Source: Lentimicrobiaceae bacterium
GTDB taxonomy: Bacteria > Bacteroidota > Bacteroidia > Bacteroidales > JALOCA01
Reading direction: 5' to 3'
DNA length: 61,767 nucleotides
NCBI GenBank assembly: GCA_023227965.1
Contig: JALOCA010000019.1
Coordinates: 1-61,767, forward strand
Below are positions 1-8,946 of this stretch, piece by piece. A program made the translations under genes and the position numbers. The notes under the pieces are model-generated. The model was given only the letters and a program-made list of their open reading frames with translations. It did no database searches and was not told where the DNA came from. Numbering within the stretch: position 1 is the first letter of the stretch; each line of letters begins with the position of its first letter.

Positions 1-246
1 TCCGGAGAAAAGCTGTGAGCTGTTGGATGGATCGCCTCTGTCGGGCACTTTGGAGAATTTCATGTTGTACAATGCGAAATCATGCAATGAATATACACAC
101 AAATATATCCATATTGAGTGGAGATGTATTTGAAATGTACACATTTTTAATATTTCGGTCTATAGCAATTCTCCCCATTTTGTCATAAGTTTGGAATGTC
201 AAATTGTACTTTATTCCAATCAAGAACAAGTAAAAGATCAACAAAA

Positions 247-2037
247 ATGGCTACTAACAGATTAATTGGAGAATTGCCCAAAGTGGGGATCCGGCCCGTT
301 ATCGACGGACGGTTACAGGGAGTGCGGGAATCACTCGAAAATCAAACCATGAATATGGCCAAGGCTGCGGCACAACTGATCAGCGAAAATCTTCGTTTCC
401 CTAACGGAGAAAAGATTGAATGCGTGATCGCCGATTCGACCATTGGCGGAGTGGCTGAGGCTGCCATGTGCGCCGAAAAATTTGCCCGTTCGGGTGTCGG
501 GGTCTCACTGACTGTCTCCCCTTGCTGGTGTTACGGAACAGAAGTAATGGATACAGATCCACTGTTGCCCAAAGCGGTTTGGGGCTTCAACGGGACCGAA
601 CGTCCGGGGGCTGTATATCTTGCTGCAGCGCTTGCAGGATATGCGCAGAAGGGCTTACCTGCGTTCGGTATCTATGGACACGACGTTCAGGATAAGAAAG
701 ACGGTTCCATCCCGGAAGATGTGAAAGAGAAGATTTTGCGTTTTGTCAAAGCCGGTCTCGCGGTAGCGCAAATGAAAAATAAATCGTACCTCTCGCTGGG
801 TGGTATGTCGATGGGTATTGCCGGATCGTATGTCGATCAGGAGTTCTTGCTCGACTATCTCGGCATCCGTACTGAGGTTATTGATATGTCGGAGCTGATA
901 CGCCGTGCCGAGCGTGGCATATACGATCCTGCCGAATACGCTAAAGCGATTGCCTGGGTAAAGAAGAACTGCAAAGAGGGCAAGGACCTCAACGATCCTG
1001 CCAGTCAGGCAACCAGGGAGCGAAAAGACTGGGAGTGGGAGATGGTGGTCAAGATGACCCTTTCGGCCCGCGACCTGATGATAGGAAACCCAAAACTGAA
1101 AGAGCTGGGACATGGCGAAGAGGCGCTTGGTCGCAATGCCATTTTGGGCGGTTTCCAGGGACAACGTGCCTGGACAGACCATCTGCCCAACGGTGATTTT
1201 ATGGAGGCAATTTTGAACTCCTCGTTCGACTGGAACGGCATCCGTCAGGCTTTTGTCTTCGCAACAGAAAACGATTCATTGAATGGTGTCTCCATGTTGT
1301 TCGGACATCTGCTTACCAATACGGCCCAGATCTTCTCCGATGTTAGGACTTACTGGAGTCCTGAATCAGTTGAGCGGGTGACAGGCAGCAAACTCACCGG
1401 CAAAGCAGCAGGCGGAATCATCCACCTGATCAATTCCGGATCAACGACCCTGGATGCCACTGGAAAGCAAAAAGCAAACGGCCAGTCCGTTATGAAACCA
1501 TTCTGGGAAATCTCAGAGGCCGAGGCACAAGCCTGTCTGGATGCCACCGACTGGGCCCCAGCCGACCTTGGCTATTTCCGCGGAGGCGGTTACTCTTCCC
1601 ATTTCAAAACTGAGGGAGAGATGCCTGTCACGATGAGCCGCATCAATCTGGTGAAAGGGATTGGACCTGTTTTGCAACTGGCCGAAGGTTGGACCATTGA
1701 TCTTCCGGACGAGGTGCACAATACCCTGGACCAGCGTACCAACCCGACCTGGCCAACAACCTGGTTTGCCCCGCGGACCAATGGCAAAGGAGCCTTTGCG
1801 GATGTTTATAGTGTGATGGCCAACTGGGGCGCCAACCACGGAGCCATCAGTTTCGGGCACATCGGCGCTGATCTGATCTCGCTGGCTTCGATGCTTAGGA
1901 TCCCGGTTTGCATGCACAATGTGGAAGAGGGCAAAATTTTCCGCCCTGCTTCCTGGAGCGCCTTCGGAATGGACAAAGAGGGATCCGACTACCGCGCTTG
2001 CGATACTTATGGGCCAATCTACGGGAAAACAAGATGA
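247..2037 (+). CDS. fucI: L-fucose isomerase
   Basis: Cytoplasmic ketol isomerase converting L-fucose to L-fuculose, the first committed step of fucose catabolism. The protein is 596 aa when started at ATG 247 (MATNRLIGELPKVGIRP), close to the 591 aa of E. coli FucI; the frame is open to 196 but the extra 17 residues look non-native. The three residues that define the Mn2+ catalytic site in E. coli FucI are present at matching positions: Glu341 in FATEND, Asp365 in SDVRTYW and His531 in GANHG. The conserved block SSFDWNGIRQ precedes the Glu. The permease, mutarotase and fucosidase of the same pathway lie 8-15 kb downstream. No kinase or aldolase gene is visible, so those may lie left of the window. 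Confidence 0.97.
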   Translation: MATNRLIGELPKVGIRPVIDGRLQGVRESLENQTMNMAKAAAQLISENLRFPNGEKIECVIADSTIGGVAEAAMCAEKFARSGVGVSLTVSPCWCYGTEVMDTDPLLPKAVWGFNGTERPGAVYLAAALAGYAQKGLPAFGIYGHDVQDKKDGSIPEDVKEKILRFVKAGLAVAQMKNKSYLSLGGMSMGIAGSYVDQEFLLDYLGIRTEVIDMSELIRRAERGIYDPAEYAKAIAWVKKNCKEGKDLNDPASQATRERKDWEWEMVVKMTLSARDLMIGNPKLKELGHGEEALGRNAILGGFQGQRAWTDHLPNGDFMEAILNSSFDWNGIRQAFVFATENDSLNGVSMLFGHLLTNTAQIFSDVRTYWSPESVERVTGSKLTGKAAGGIIHLINSGSTTLDATGKQKANGQSVMKPFWEISEAEAQACLDATDWAPADLGYFRGGGYSSHFKTEGEMPVTMSRINLVKGIGPVLQLAEGWTIDLPDEVHNTLDQRTNPTWPTTWFAPRTNGKGAFADVYSVMANWGANHGAISFGHIGADLISLASMLRIPVCMHNVEEGKIFRPASWSAFGMDKEGSDYRACDTYGPIYGKTR

Positions 2038-2362
2038 AATTGGCTTTAAATGCCATTTAGTCAAAGAATCCTTTGAGTTTCCTTTGAGTTTTCCTTCGGG
2101 GCCTTCGTGGTAAGATTTAATTCTTTAACCACAAAGGGCGCGAAGGGTGACACGAAAGACACAAAAAGAGAATTGAATTAGTAATGAGAAATTTTATAAT
2201 TGGCTTAAAATAAGTACTTTATTTAATTTGTGTTATATGAAAGGCCGGAGGGGACACCCATTCGGCCTTTTTGTTTTCGTATTTAGATAACTTATCTCCT
2301 CCTTTCTCGTTAAAAGTAAGGTATCACATCATTTTCAATTTTCAATTTTTTAAGTATTGTGG
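2038..2362. other. Intergenic region between fucI and E1 gene
   Basis: No gene is seen. The stretch holds a short direct repeat (TTCCTTTGAGTT twice, about 2070-2095) and an imperfect inverted repeat around 2100-2145, whose arms read roughly GCCTTCGTGGT and ACCACAAAGGGC. The ACCACAAAGG-type sequence resembles spacer repeats common in Bacteroidota genomes. A terminator-like hairpin follows at 2240-2274. Confidence 0.5.
2240..2274 (+). terminator. Intrinsic terminator-like hairpin
   Basis: AAAGGCCG (2240-2247) pairs with CGGCCTTT (2263-2270) across a 15-nt loop and runs into a T-tract. It sits 200 bp past the fucI stop and 90 bp before the next gene, on the same strand, so it would end fucI transcription. 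Confidence 0.65.
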
Positions 2363-4750
2363 ATGGGTTCGAAATTCGCTGTAAGTCAGTCAGTTTTTAC
2401 GAAGAAAAGTGTCCTGAAAGATTATTATACCGTCTTTCTAAGCCGGCAGTTGAGTCTCCTTGGTAGGAAAGAGGTGCATCTTGGCAAGGCTCCGTTTGGA
2501 ATTTTCGGTGATGGAAAGGAGTTGGCGCAGATTGCCTATGTAAAATGCTACCGCGACGGGGACTGGCGTTCAGGGTACTATCGCGACCAAACTTTCATGC
2601 TGGCGGCTGGAATGATGACCCCAACGGAATTTTTCTCTCAGCTATACGGGGATACCAATACTATCAACAATCCGTCCACCGGAGGTCGCAATTTCAATAA
2701 CCATCATTCAACTGCAAACAGATCAGCCGCTGGAGGGCTTCTGGAGCTAGCGTTGATGAAGAATTCTGCAGCAGACCTTTCTCCCACTGCCGGACAAATT
2801 CCGCGTCTCCTGGGATTGGCACAGGCCTCCAAGCTTGTCAGGGACCATCCCGAATTTGCACCACATACGGCAGGCAAAATCACCGGAGATGAAGTGGCAT
2901 TTGGCTCAATAGGCGAATCCAGTACCTCCGAAGGGATGTTTTTCGAAACCATCAATGCCGCCTGTGTACTTCAGGTTCCTTTGGCCGTGGCCATTTGGGA
3001 CAATGGTTATGGAATCAGTGTGCCCGTTGATTTGCAAACGGCGAAAGGCAGCATATCAAAGGCTTTGAAGGGATTCGAAACAGATGGAGAGGATTTGGGG
3101 TGCAGAATATATTCCTGCAAGGGGTGGGACTATGCTTGTATGGTCCAAACTTTTGAAGAGGGAATTGCCCTTTGCCGGTCAAAGCATCAACCGGTCATAT
3201 TTCATATTGACGAACTTACGCAGCCGTTGGGCCATTCAACTTCCGGCTCACATGAGCGATACAAGAGTGCTGAACGTCTGCAATGGGAACAGGATTTTGA
3301 TGCCATCGTGAAATTCAAAGAGTGGATCATTCTCGAGGGATATGGGGATACGGATACCTTGGCGCAACTCGAAGAAGAGGCATCACGGGAAGCCAGGGCC
3401 GCCCGTGATCTGGCCTGGAGCAATTACATCGCCGGATTTGAAGAAGAGAGTGTCGGCTTAAAAGCGATTGTCAGTTCCATTTCAAACAGTTTTACCCCAC
3501 TGTCCACAAAATCAGCTGAGTTAAAAGCATTGTTAAAAGCGGCATACCCTACCAGGAAGGCGTTGATCAGGTTTGCTAAATCCTTGCATAGAACGGTTGT
3601 TGGAAATTCCTCATTAAAGGAGCAGGATCAGCAATTGGCCTTATGGATAAAGACTTCCGAAGAGATCGGCGAGCGACTTTTCAGCATTCCCCGGTCGGAG
3701 GAATCGGCAAAATATCCTACCGGAGATATAGTTAAAATTGAATATAGTAATGATCCGGCCTGGGTAACCGGGTCAGAACTGCTAAACAAGAATTTCGATC
3801 TGCTGCTGCAAAAATATCCTTTGATGCTCTCTTTCGGGGAGGACACTGGTGTTTTGGGCGGAGTCAACCAGGAGACGAAAGGGTTGTCGGAGAAATTCGG
3901 ACTCCACCGTGTTTTCGACACCGGGATCCGCGAGACAACCATTATCGGACAAGGGATCGGTTTGGCATTGAGGGGATTCAAACCAATCGCCGAGATACAA
4001 TATCTTGATTATCTCATATATGCACTTCCTACATTGGCCGATGATCTCTCAACCCTGAATTACCGTACCTGCGGACGGCAGATCGCACCACTCATTATCC
4101 GTACCCGCGGACATCAGCTGCAAGGCATGTGGCATTCAGGATCCCCGATGAGTATGCTGCTTGGCTCGATGCGGGGTATTCATATTTGCGTTCCGCGAAA
4201 CATGACGCAGGCTGCGGGCTTTTACAATACCCTGCTCAAAGGTGAAGAACCAGCTCTGGTGATCGAACCTTTGAAAGGATATTATGTGCGTGAGAAACTG
4301 CCTGAAAATATAGGAGAGTATTGTATCCCACTGGGTATTCCAGAAATCTTGCTGGAAGGCACTGATTTAACTTTGGTTACTTATGGCTGGAATGTAACCA
4401 TAGCCTTGGAGGCAAACGCGATCCTGAAATCGATGGGTATCTCGGTAGAGTTGATTGATGTGCAAACCCTTGCACCCTTTGATACCGGTCACCTAATTAC
4501 CCAATCGGTTATCAAAACAAACCGCCTTGTTTTACTGGATGAAGACGTGCCAGGCGGAGGTACCGGCTATATGCTTCAAAAGATCCTGGAACAGAAAGAG
4601 GCGTTTTATGCGCTGGATGAGCAACCGCTGGTGATCTCTGCCCGCGACCACCGCGGAGCTTATGGTACAGATGGCGAGTATTTCTCTAAGCCGAATGTTG
4701 ATTCGGTACTGGAGGCAGTGCTTGGGATGATGAGAGGAAATAGGAATTAA
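2363..4750 (+). CDS. Fused alpha/beta E1 subunit of 2-oxoacid dehydrogenase
   Basis: Thiamine-diphosphate E1 component of a pyruvate or branched-chain 2-oxoacid dehydrogenase complex, with both subunits in one chain of about 795 aa. The alpha half begins with LLGRKEVHLGKAPFGIFGDGKE. Its TPP/Mg loop is a degenerate form (FGSIGESSTSEG then WDNGYGIS). The beta half starts near residue 490 with FGEDTGVLGG and contains FDTGIRETTIIGQGIGLA, the PHGSPM-type loop as MWHSGSPMSM, and a transketolase C-terminal domain (LVTYGWNV, DVQTLAPFD). ATG 2363 is chosen over the TTG six bases upstream. The E2 and E3 partners are not in the window. Substrate (pyruvate or branched-chain keto acid) cannot be told from the sequence alone. 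The gene converges on gshF with only 10 bp between stops. Confidence 0.88.
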   Translation: MGSKFAVSQSVFTKKSVLKDYYTVFLSRQLSLLGRKEVHLGKAPFGIFGDGKELAQIAYVKCYRDGDWRSGYYRDQTFMLAAGMMTPTEFFSQLYGDTNTINNPSTGGRNFNNHHSTANRSAAGGLLELALMKNSAADLSPTAGQIPRLLGLAQASKLVRDHPEFAPHTAGKITGDEVAFGSIGESSTSEGMFFETINAACVLQVPLAVAIWDNGYGISVPVDLQTAKGSISKALKGFETDGEDLGCRIYSCKGWDYACMVQTFEEGIALCRSKHQPVIFHIDELTQPLGHSTSGSHERYKSAERLQWEQDFDAIVKFKEWIILEGYGDTDTLAQLEEEASREARAARDLAWSNYIAGFEEESVGLKAIVSSISNSFTPLSTKSAELKALLKAAYPTRKALIRFAKSLHRTVVGNSSLKEQDQQLALWIKTSEEIGERLFSIPRSEESAKYPTGDIVKIEYSNDPAWVTGSELLNKNFDLLLQKYPLMLSFGEDTGVLGGVNQETKGLSEKFGLHRVFDTGIRETTIIGQGIGLALRGFKPIAEIQYLDYLIYALPTLADDLSTLNYRTCGRQIAPLIIRTRGHQLQGMWHSGSPMSMLLGSMRGIHICVPRNMTQAAGFYNTLLKGEEPALVIEPLKGYYVREKLPENIGEYCIPLGIPEILLEGTDLTLVTYGWNVTIALEANAILKSMGISVELIDVQTLAPFDTGHLITQSVIKTNRLVLLDEDVPGGGTGYMLQKILEQKEAFYALDEQPLVISARDHRGAYGTDGEYFSKPNVDSVLEAVLGMMRGNRN

Positions 4751-4760
4751 AAATTAAAAA

Positions 4761-7082
4761 TTACAGATTAAAAATTGTCTCTTGTCTATAGCCTAGCGCG
4801 TCCATTAACTTTTCATTCAATTTCCGGTTTTTCCCTTTAAATGGATGACAGTGAATGTGGATGGCGGGATTAAAGTTTAATTCAATAACGGCATAATTGT
4901 CGGGTGTTGCTTCCTTCGCTGGATTCAAAATAATCATATCCAGACCAGTAATTTTTACATTTAGGGCCGAAGCCGCTTTTACAGCAATTTGTTTGTAGGA
5001 ATCGGGTATATCATCTGTAAAATCGATGCTGTCACCACCGGTGCTGATGTTCGAATTTTCGCGCAGGAACACCACTTCTCCGGATTCCGGTACATCATCG
5101 AAATCCTTTTGTTGTGATTTTAAGAATATTACCTCGGCTTCGCCAAGCTGGATTTTTTCCAGGGGAGTATGATATCCCTTGCCGCGCAAAGGGTCTTGAT
5201 TTTTGATGCCGACCAATTCTTTAATGGATAGAATTCCATTTCCGGTTACGTTTGCCGGCACACGGTGCAATATGCCCACGACCTGATTGTCGATAACGAA
5301 AAACCTGAATTCTTTTCCTTCAACGAATTCTTCTATCAGGATGGTGGAGTCGTGCTCAAAAGCAATATCAACTGCCCTGTGAAATATGGATTCATCCCTG
5401 TTTTCCTTTAGAATGGTAATGCCGATACCAAAATTGGTTTGGTTCGGTTTGATAACTACAGGTTTTCCTTTAAACAGCTGAAAATCAAATCTTGCTGTTT
5501 TAGCTTGGGTATAATTGTATCCTTTGGGAACGCGAATGCCCGCCTCTTCGAGAATTTTTTTGGTAACAAGCTTGTTTTCCATGGCCAGAACGCTTGCATA
5601 ATTATCGAGCGAGCTCTTCGTTGCCTGCTTTACATATTGGGTATTTCCGTTTTGATGTAACCTGATGAAATTCTCTTTTCGGTCCAGAATTTCAAATGAA
5701 ACGCCCCTTTTCAAAGCTTCACGAAGTAATAACTGGGTAGAGAGCTCCATATCTTCCAATCCCATGAAATTGTAGTCTTTTCGCTGGCTTTCATTTAAAT
5801 AATTGCGGGCTTTCTCCATATGGAAAGGGATATATCCCATCTTCAGAATACCATCGAGTACCTCGTAGACTCTTCGCTGTTTTGGGCTTTTGATATATTC
5901 TGCTGCCAGCTCTAAGGCTTTTTGGTAGTCATCATTATTTACCGCTAGTTTTCGAAACAAACCGGTCATTTCATCTATATGTTGTTTTGCTTTTTGCCAG
6001 ATATCAACATATTCGCCGGTTGGATCATGAACAAATGGAACCGGACCCAACCCATACAGGGCAACATATCCCAGGTAATTGTTCGCATGCAATTGGGATG
6101 CAGCATCAAAATTGTCTGGCTCTTTTGTAAGCAATCCATAAAGTGCAAGCAGATGTAAAAAAGAGAGCGCTTCTTCTGTTATGCCTGCCTTGGACAATGG
6201 ATCAATATCAACAAACCTGATTTCAATGTAGGATATATGATCAGGTCCATTTGTAAATTTTGGCCTTACCGGAGAATACAGTTCCTTCATGGATTCGATT
6301 TTTCCATCTTGAACCATCTGGTCGAGGCTTTGCCTAAAATTTTGGACAGAGCTGTAATCGGGATATAGCTCGCCAATATTCCTGTAACCATAGCAACTGT
6401 TACGAATGGAGAGGCCAATTACATGTTGAGCGATGCTGTAAGGAGATTCCTTGCATTTCAGCTCCATCGACGAATCTACGACAGGGCTATTCCCATAAAG
6501 CAAAATGTACAACCATCTTAACCTGTGCAACTGTCGTATTGTTTTAAGGTAAACTTCATCCTTGAACGCTTCGTAGGTTATTGATGGTTTGCTTTGACGA
6601 TATAGCATTTCCATTAACTTCTCTCCGAAAGAAAGATTAAAGTGGATTCCTGAAAACAGTTGGTTTTTGGGTCCGTATTTCAGGGCCAGATGTTCGCGGT
6701 ATTGCTGGGCATCTTTCCCTGCTTCATCGAATTGGGCAATTGGAATTTGGTTATCATTTGGTAAAACAGGTGGTATGCTTTGCGGCCAAAGGTATTCATT
6801 GGTCAGTTCCAGGCTCACAACATCATGAAGGGTTTCAAGAAAACCCAATGTTTGTTTAATATCGGGCAGTGGCGGGGTGATCATTTCCACTTGACTCTCA
6901 GAAAAGTCAGTAGTGATGTAAGGATTCTGACGTTTATTCCCGAATATCATTGGATGCGGGGTTTGCGCCAAATTTCCGGATTCGTCCACGCGAATGTTCT
7001 CTTTTTCGATGCCAAAGAGCGCATCAAACCACATATTCCCTTTTATTTGACTCGCAGCTGATTTAAACATGTCCTGTCTCAT
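4761..7082 (-). CDS. gshF: Bifunctional glutamate-cysteine ligase / glutathione synthetase
   Basis: Makes glutathione in one polypeptide: gamma-glutamylcysteine ligase activity at the N-terminus (about residues 1-470, with FGIEKENIRV and HLNL-type block FSGIHFNLSFGEKLM) and an ATP-grasp glutathione synthetase-like domain at the C-terminus (about 490-770, with KGKPVVIKPNQTNFGIGI and LEVNP-like IELNFNPAIHIHCHP). The length of 773 aa matches GshF/GshAB proteins (about 750-780). The proposed start overlaps the end of the MATE gene by 20 bp; a second Met four residues on (7070) would overlap by 8 bp. Either way the two genes are translationally coupled, placing gshF as the last gene of an arsR-MATE-gshF operon. 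Confidence 0.93.
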   Translation of the reverse strand: MRQDMFKSAASQIKGNMWFDALFGIEKENIRVDESGNLAQTPHPMIFGNKRQNPYITTDFSESQVEMITPPLPDIKQTLGFLETLHDVVSLELTNEYLWPQSIPPVLPNDNQIPIAQFDEAGKDAQQYREHLALKYGPKNQLFSGIHFNLSFGEKLMEMLYRQSKPSITYEAFKDEVYLKTIRQLHRLRWLYILLYGNSPVVDSSMELKCKESPYSIAQHVIGLSIRNSCYGYRNIGELYPDYSSVQNFRQSLDQMVQDGKIESMKELYSPVRPKFTNGPDHISYIEIRFVDIDPLSKAGITEEALSFLHLLALYGLLTKEPDNFDAASQLHANNYLGYVALYGLGPVPFVHDPTGEYVDIWQKAKQHIDEMTGLFRKLAVNNDDYQKALELAAEYIKSPKQRRVYEVLDGILKMGYIPFHMEKARNYLNESQRKDYNFMGLEDMELSTQLLLREALKRGVSFEILDRKENFIRLHQNGNTQYVKQATKSSLDNYASVLAMENKLVTKKILEEAGIRVPKGYNYTQAKTARFDFQLFKGKPVVIKPNQTNFGIGITILKENRDESIFHRAVDIAFEHDSTILIEEFVEGKEFRFFVIDNQVVGILHRVPANVTGNGILSIKELVGIKNQDPLRGKGYHTPLEKIQLGEAEVIFLKSQQKDFDDVPESGEVVFLRENSNISTGGDSIDFTDDIPDSYKQIAVKAASALNVKITGLDMIILNPAKEATPDNYAVIELNFNPAIHIHCHPFKGKNRKLNEKLMDALGYRQETIFNL

Positions 7083-8445
7083 CTGTTTTTTTTTGGTTTT
7101 TTATAAATAGCTTGAAAAGAATAACATAAAGTAATACCAGCAATATGCCTTTTGCGATGCTGCTGATGCTGATGCTCCACCATACGGAGGAGAGCTCATT
7201 TTTCCAGAGATGGATCAAAGCATATGCCAGTGGTATTCGAAGGAGTGTAAGTCCAATCCCCGTAATTGCCGGAATATTGGTTCGTCCCCAGCCAAAAAAA
7301 GCGCCGGTAGCCATCAGCTCCAGACACATAAACAACTGGGATATCCCAATAATTGTCAGATATTCCCTTCCCATGGCAATGCTTTCCGGATCTTTCAGGA
7401 AGATTGAAAACAACGTTGATGGAAACATAACCAGTATAGCTGTAGTAATCACTCCTATAATGACCGACAGCATTATTCCCGCGCCAAATATTTTCCATTG
7501 TTTATCATAATCCTTTGCACCGTAAGCTTGTCCTGAAATGGACGACAAAGCATACATGAATCCGGCCACGGTCATATAGGAGATCGCTTCAATTTGTACA
7601 CCGACCTTTTGTACCGCTATTGCATTTGCACCCCAATGACTTATGATACGGGCCATCAGAATAGCGATGATGGTGAATGAAACCCGTTGGATAGCCGGAC
7701 TGATTCCTATTCCTACTATTTTTTTGAGAAGTGCACTTTGGAATGGAACGAGGCCTGGATTTATATTCTCCGTTCGGTTTAGTTTTCTGTAAAACAGGAA
7801 TGTCGCCAAAGCTTGTGACAGAATGGTGGCGATAGCAGCCCCGTTAATACCTAAGCCAACCCAAAAAATGAGAATTGCATCTAGTAATATATTTACAATT
7901 AGCGCGGCTGCATTGATTCTGAAAGGTGATCGGCTATCCCCATAACCGATAAATACGCTGGTATAAAACTGATTCTGAAACGAGAATATGATACTCAGTC
8001 CAATGAGGGCCAGATAAACAGATGCGTCGCGTTCAATTCCGGGATTGTTTAATTGGATAAAGCCAATCAGGTAATTCCTTCCAAAAGCAAGCAAAACAGA
8101 GCAAACCAACGCAGTGACGATTACAGCCAACATGCCACTCCGGATATAACTCTTTGCAAGACGAAAATTTCCCTCTCCAATGGCATGTGATACTTTTATT
8201 CCTGCACCAACTGTAAAAAGGGAGGAAAGCCCCCAGCCCAAATTCATGTAAAACCCTGCAGATCCAACTGCCGCAACCGCCCCAGCGCCAAGTTTTCCTA
8301 CAAAAATTATGTTGATAAAATTGTAAGCCATAGACATGAACGAGGTTACAATAACCGGGAATGCCAGTCGTATAAGCTGTTTTAAATTTGAGTCCGGCTG
8401 GCTTACCTCAAGAATGGCTGAAAAGTCTCTCTTCTGAAAATTCAT
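7063..8445 (-). CDS. MATE family efflux transporter
   Basis: Inner-membrane multidrug and toxin extrusion transporter of 460 aa, the usual size for the family, with about 12 hydrophobic segments arranged as two repeats. The N-terminal half starts with LIRLAFPVIVTSFMSMAYNF, the typical MATE entry helix with an early Pro-Val, and the second half with GIGISPAIQRVSF. The C-terminus is basic (NQKKTDETGHV). Position between an ArsR regulator and a glutathione synthase suggests export of a thiol conjugate or of a toxic metal or organic compound, but the cargo is not readable. A 16-bp palindrome lies 16 bp upstream of the start. Confidence 0.92.
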   Translation of the reverse strand: MNFQKRDFSAILEVSQPDSNLKQLIRLAFPVIVTSFMSMAYNFINIIFVGKLGAGAVAAVGSAGFYMNLGWGLSSLFTVGAGIKVSHAIGEGNFRLAKSYIRSGMLAVIVTALVCSVLLAFGRNYLIGFIQLNNPGIERDASVYLALIGLSIIFSFQNQFYTSVFIGYGDSRSPFRINAAALIVNILLDAILIFWVGLGINGAAIATILSQALATFLFYRKLNRTENINPGLVPFQSALLKKIVGIGISPAIQRVSFTIIAILMARIISHWGANAIAVQKVGVQIEAISYMTVAGFMYALSSISGQAYGAKDYDKQWKIFGAGIMLSVIIGVITTAILVMFPSTLFSIFLKDPESIAMGREYLTIIGISQLFMCLELMATGAFFGWGRTNIPAITGIGLTLLRIPLAYALIHLWKNELSSVWWSISISSIAKGILLVLLYVILFKLFIKNQKKTDETGHV

Positions 8446-8460
8446 CTCTTAATCAAGAAT

Positions 8461-8476
8461 ATATGTTTAAACATAT
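8461..8476. promoter_or_regulatory. Palindromic candidate operator for ArsR-type regulator
   Basis: ATATGTTTAAACATAT is a perfect 16-bp palindrome in the 53-bp gap between the ArsR stop and the MATE start. ArsR/SmtB proteins bind A/T-rich dyads of this kind. Placement inside the operon suggests a second, internal control point ahead of the exporter and gshF. Confidence 0.5.
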
Positions 8477-8498
8477 CAACATAATGAATCAAAAAAAA

Positions 8499-8822
8499 TC
8501 AACAACACGTATCAATATCCTTTAATACTACAGCAAACAATTCTTTGATGTAGGGTTTATTTACAGAGAAATAGATCTCTTTCCCTTCTTTGCGGGCGTT
8601 AAGTATTTTGGCACGCTTCAGTAAATTTAAATGATGTGAAATTGTTGGACGGGACAAAGTAAACTTACTTGCGATATCATTCACGCACACTTCCTTTTGG
8701 GTAGCAAAAATCATAATAATCTCCTGCCGGGTTTTATCGGCCAAGGCGCTGAAAAAATCAGGGCATTCTTCACAGAAACAGGCGTTGCTTTCTGATTTTA
8801 TTTTCTTAATGCGTTTAAGCAT
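8499..8822 (-). CDS. ArsR/SmtB family repressor with cysteine clusters
   Basis: Small (107 aa) winged-helix repressor. The body is canonical: FFSALADKTRQEIIMIF, a recognition helix region FTLSRPTISHHLNLLKRA and a wing KEGKEIYFSV. Cysteines suggest metal or thiol sensing: CFCEEC at residues 15-20, one Cys near residue 46 (EVCVND, where classic ArsR has CVCD) and a terminal CC at 106-107. It is the first gene of the unit arsR-MATE-gshF and probably represses its own operon until a metal, metalloid or electrophile binds. The inducer is inferred only from the cysteines and neighbours. Confidence 0.88.
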   Translation of the reverse strand: MLKRIKKIKSESNACFCEECPDFFSALADKTRQEIIMIFATQKEVCVNDIASKFTLSRPTISHHLNLLKRAKILNARKEGKEIYFSVNKPYIKELFAVVLKDIDTCC

Positions 8823-8946
8823 ATCTACATGTTTTACGGTGCGAAAATAGTGAATTTATTTAAAACGCGCATTTATTTCTAATTATTTCCGCAATTTTCA
8901 TTCAGTAATTTCTAAACGTTAATTTGTAATCTGTAATCTGTAATTT

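Noticed and set aside
1..195. Possible gene ends at the left edge, including a minus-strand start at 63 and an open plus frame
   Set aside because: Too short, and no family could be recognised.
655..1182. 175-codon minus-strand frame inside fucI
   Set aside because: Shadow of the isomerase coding sequence; no domain.
8823..8946. Tandem GTAATCT repeats upstream of arsR
   Set aside because: Short A/T-rich spacer repeat common between genes here; no dyad that would mark an operator.
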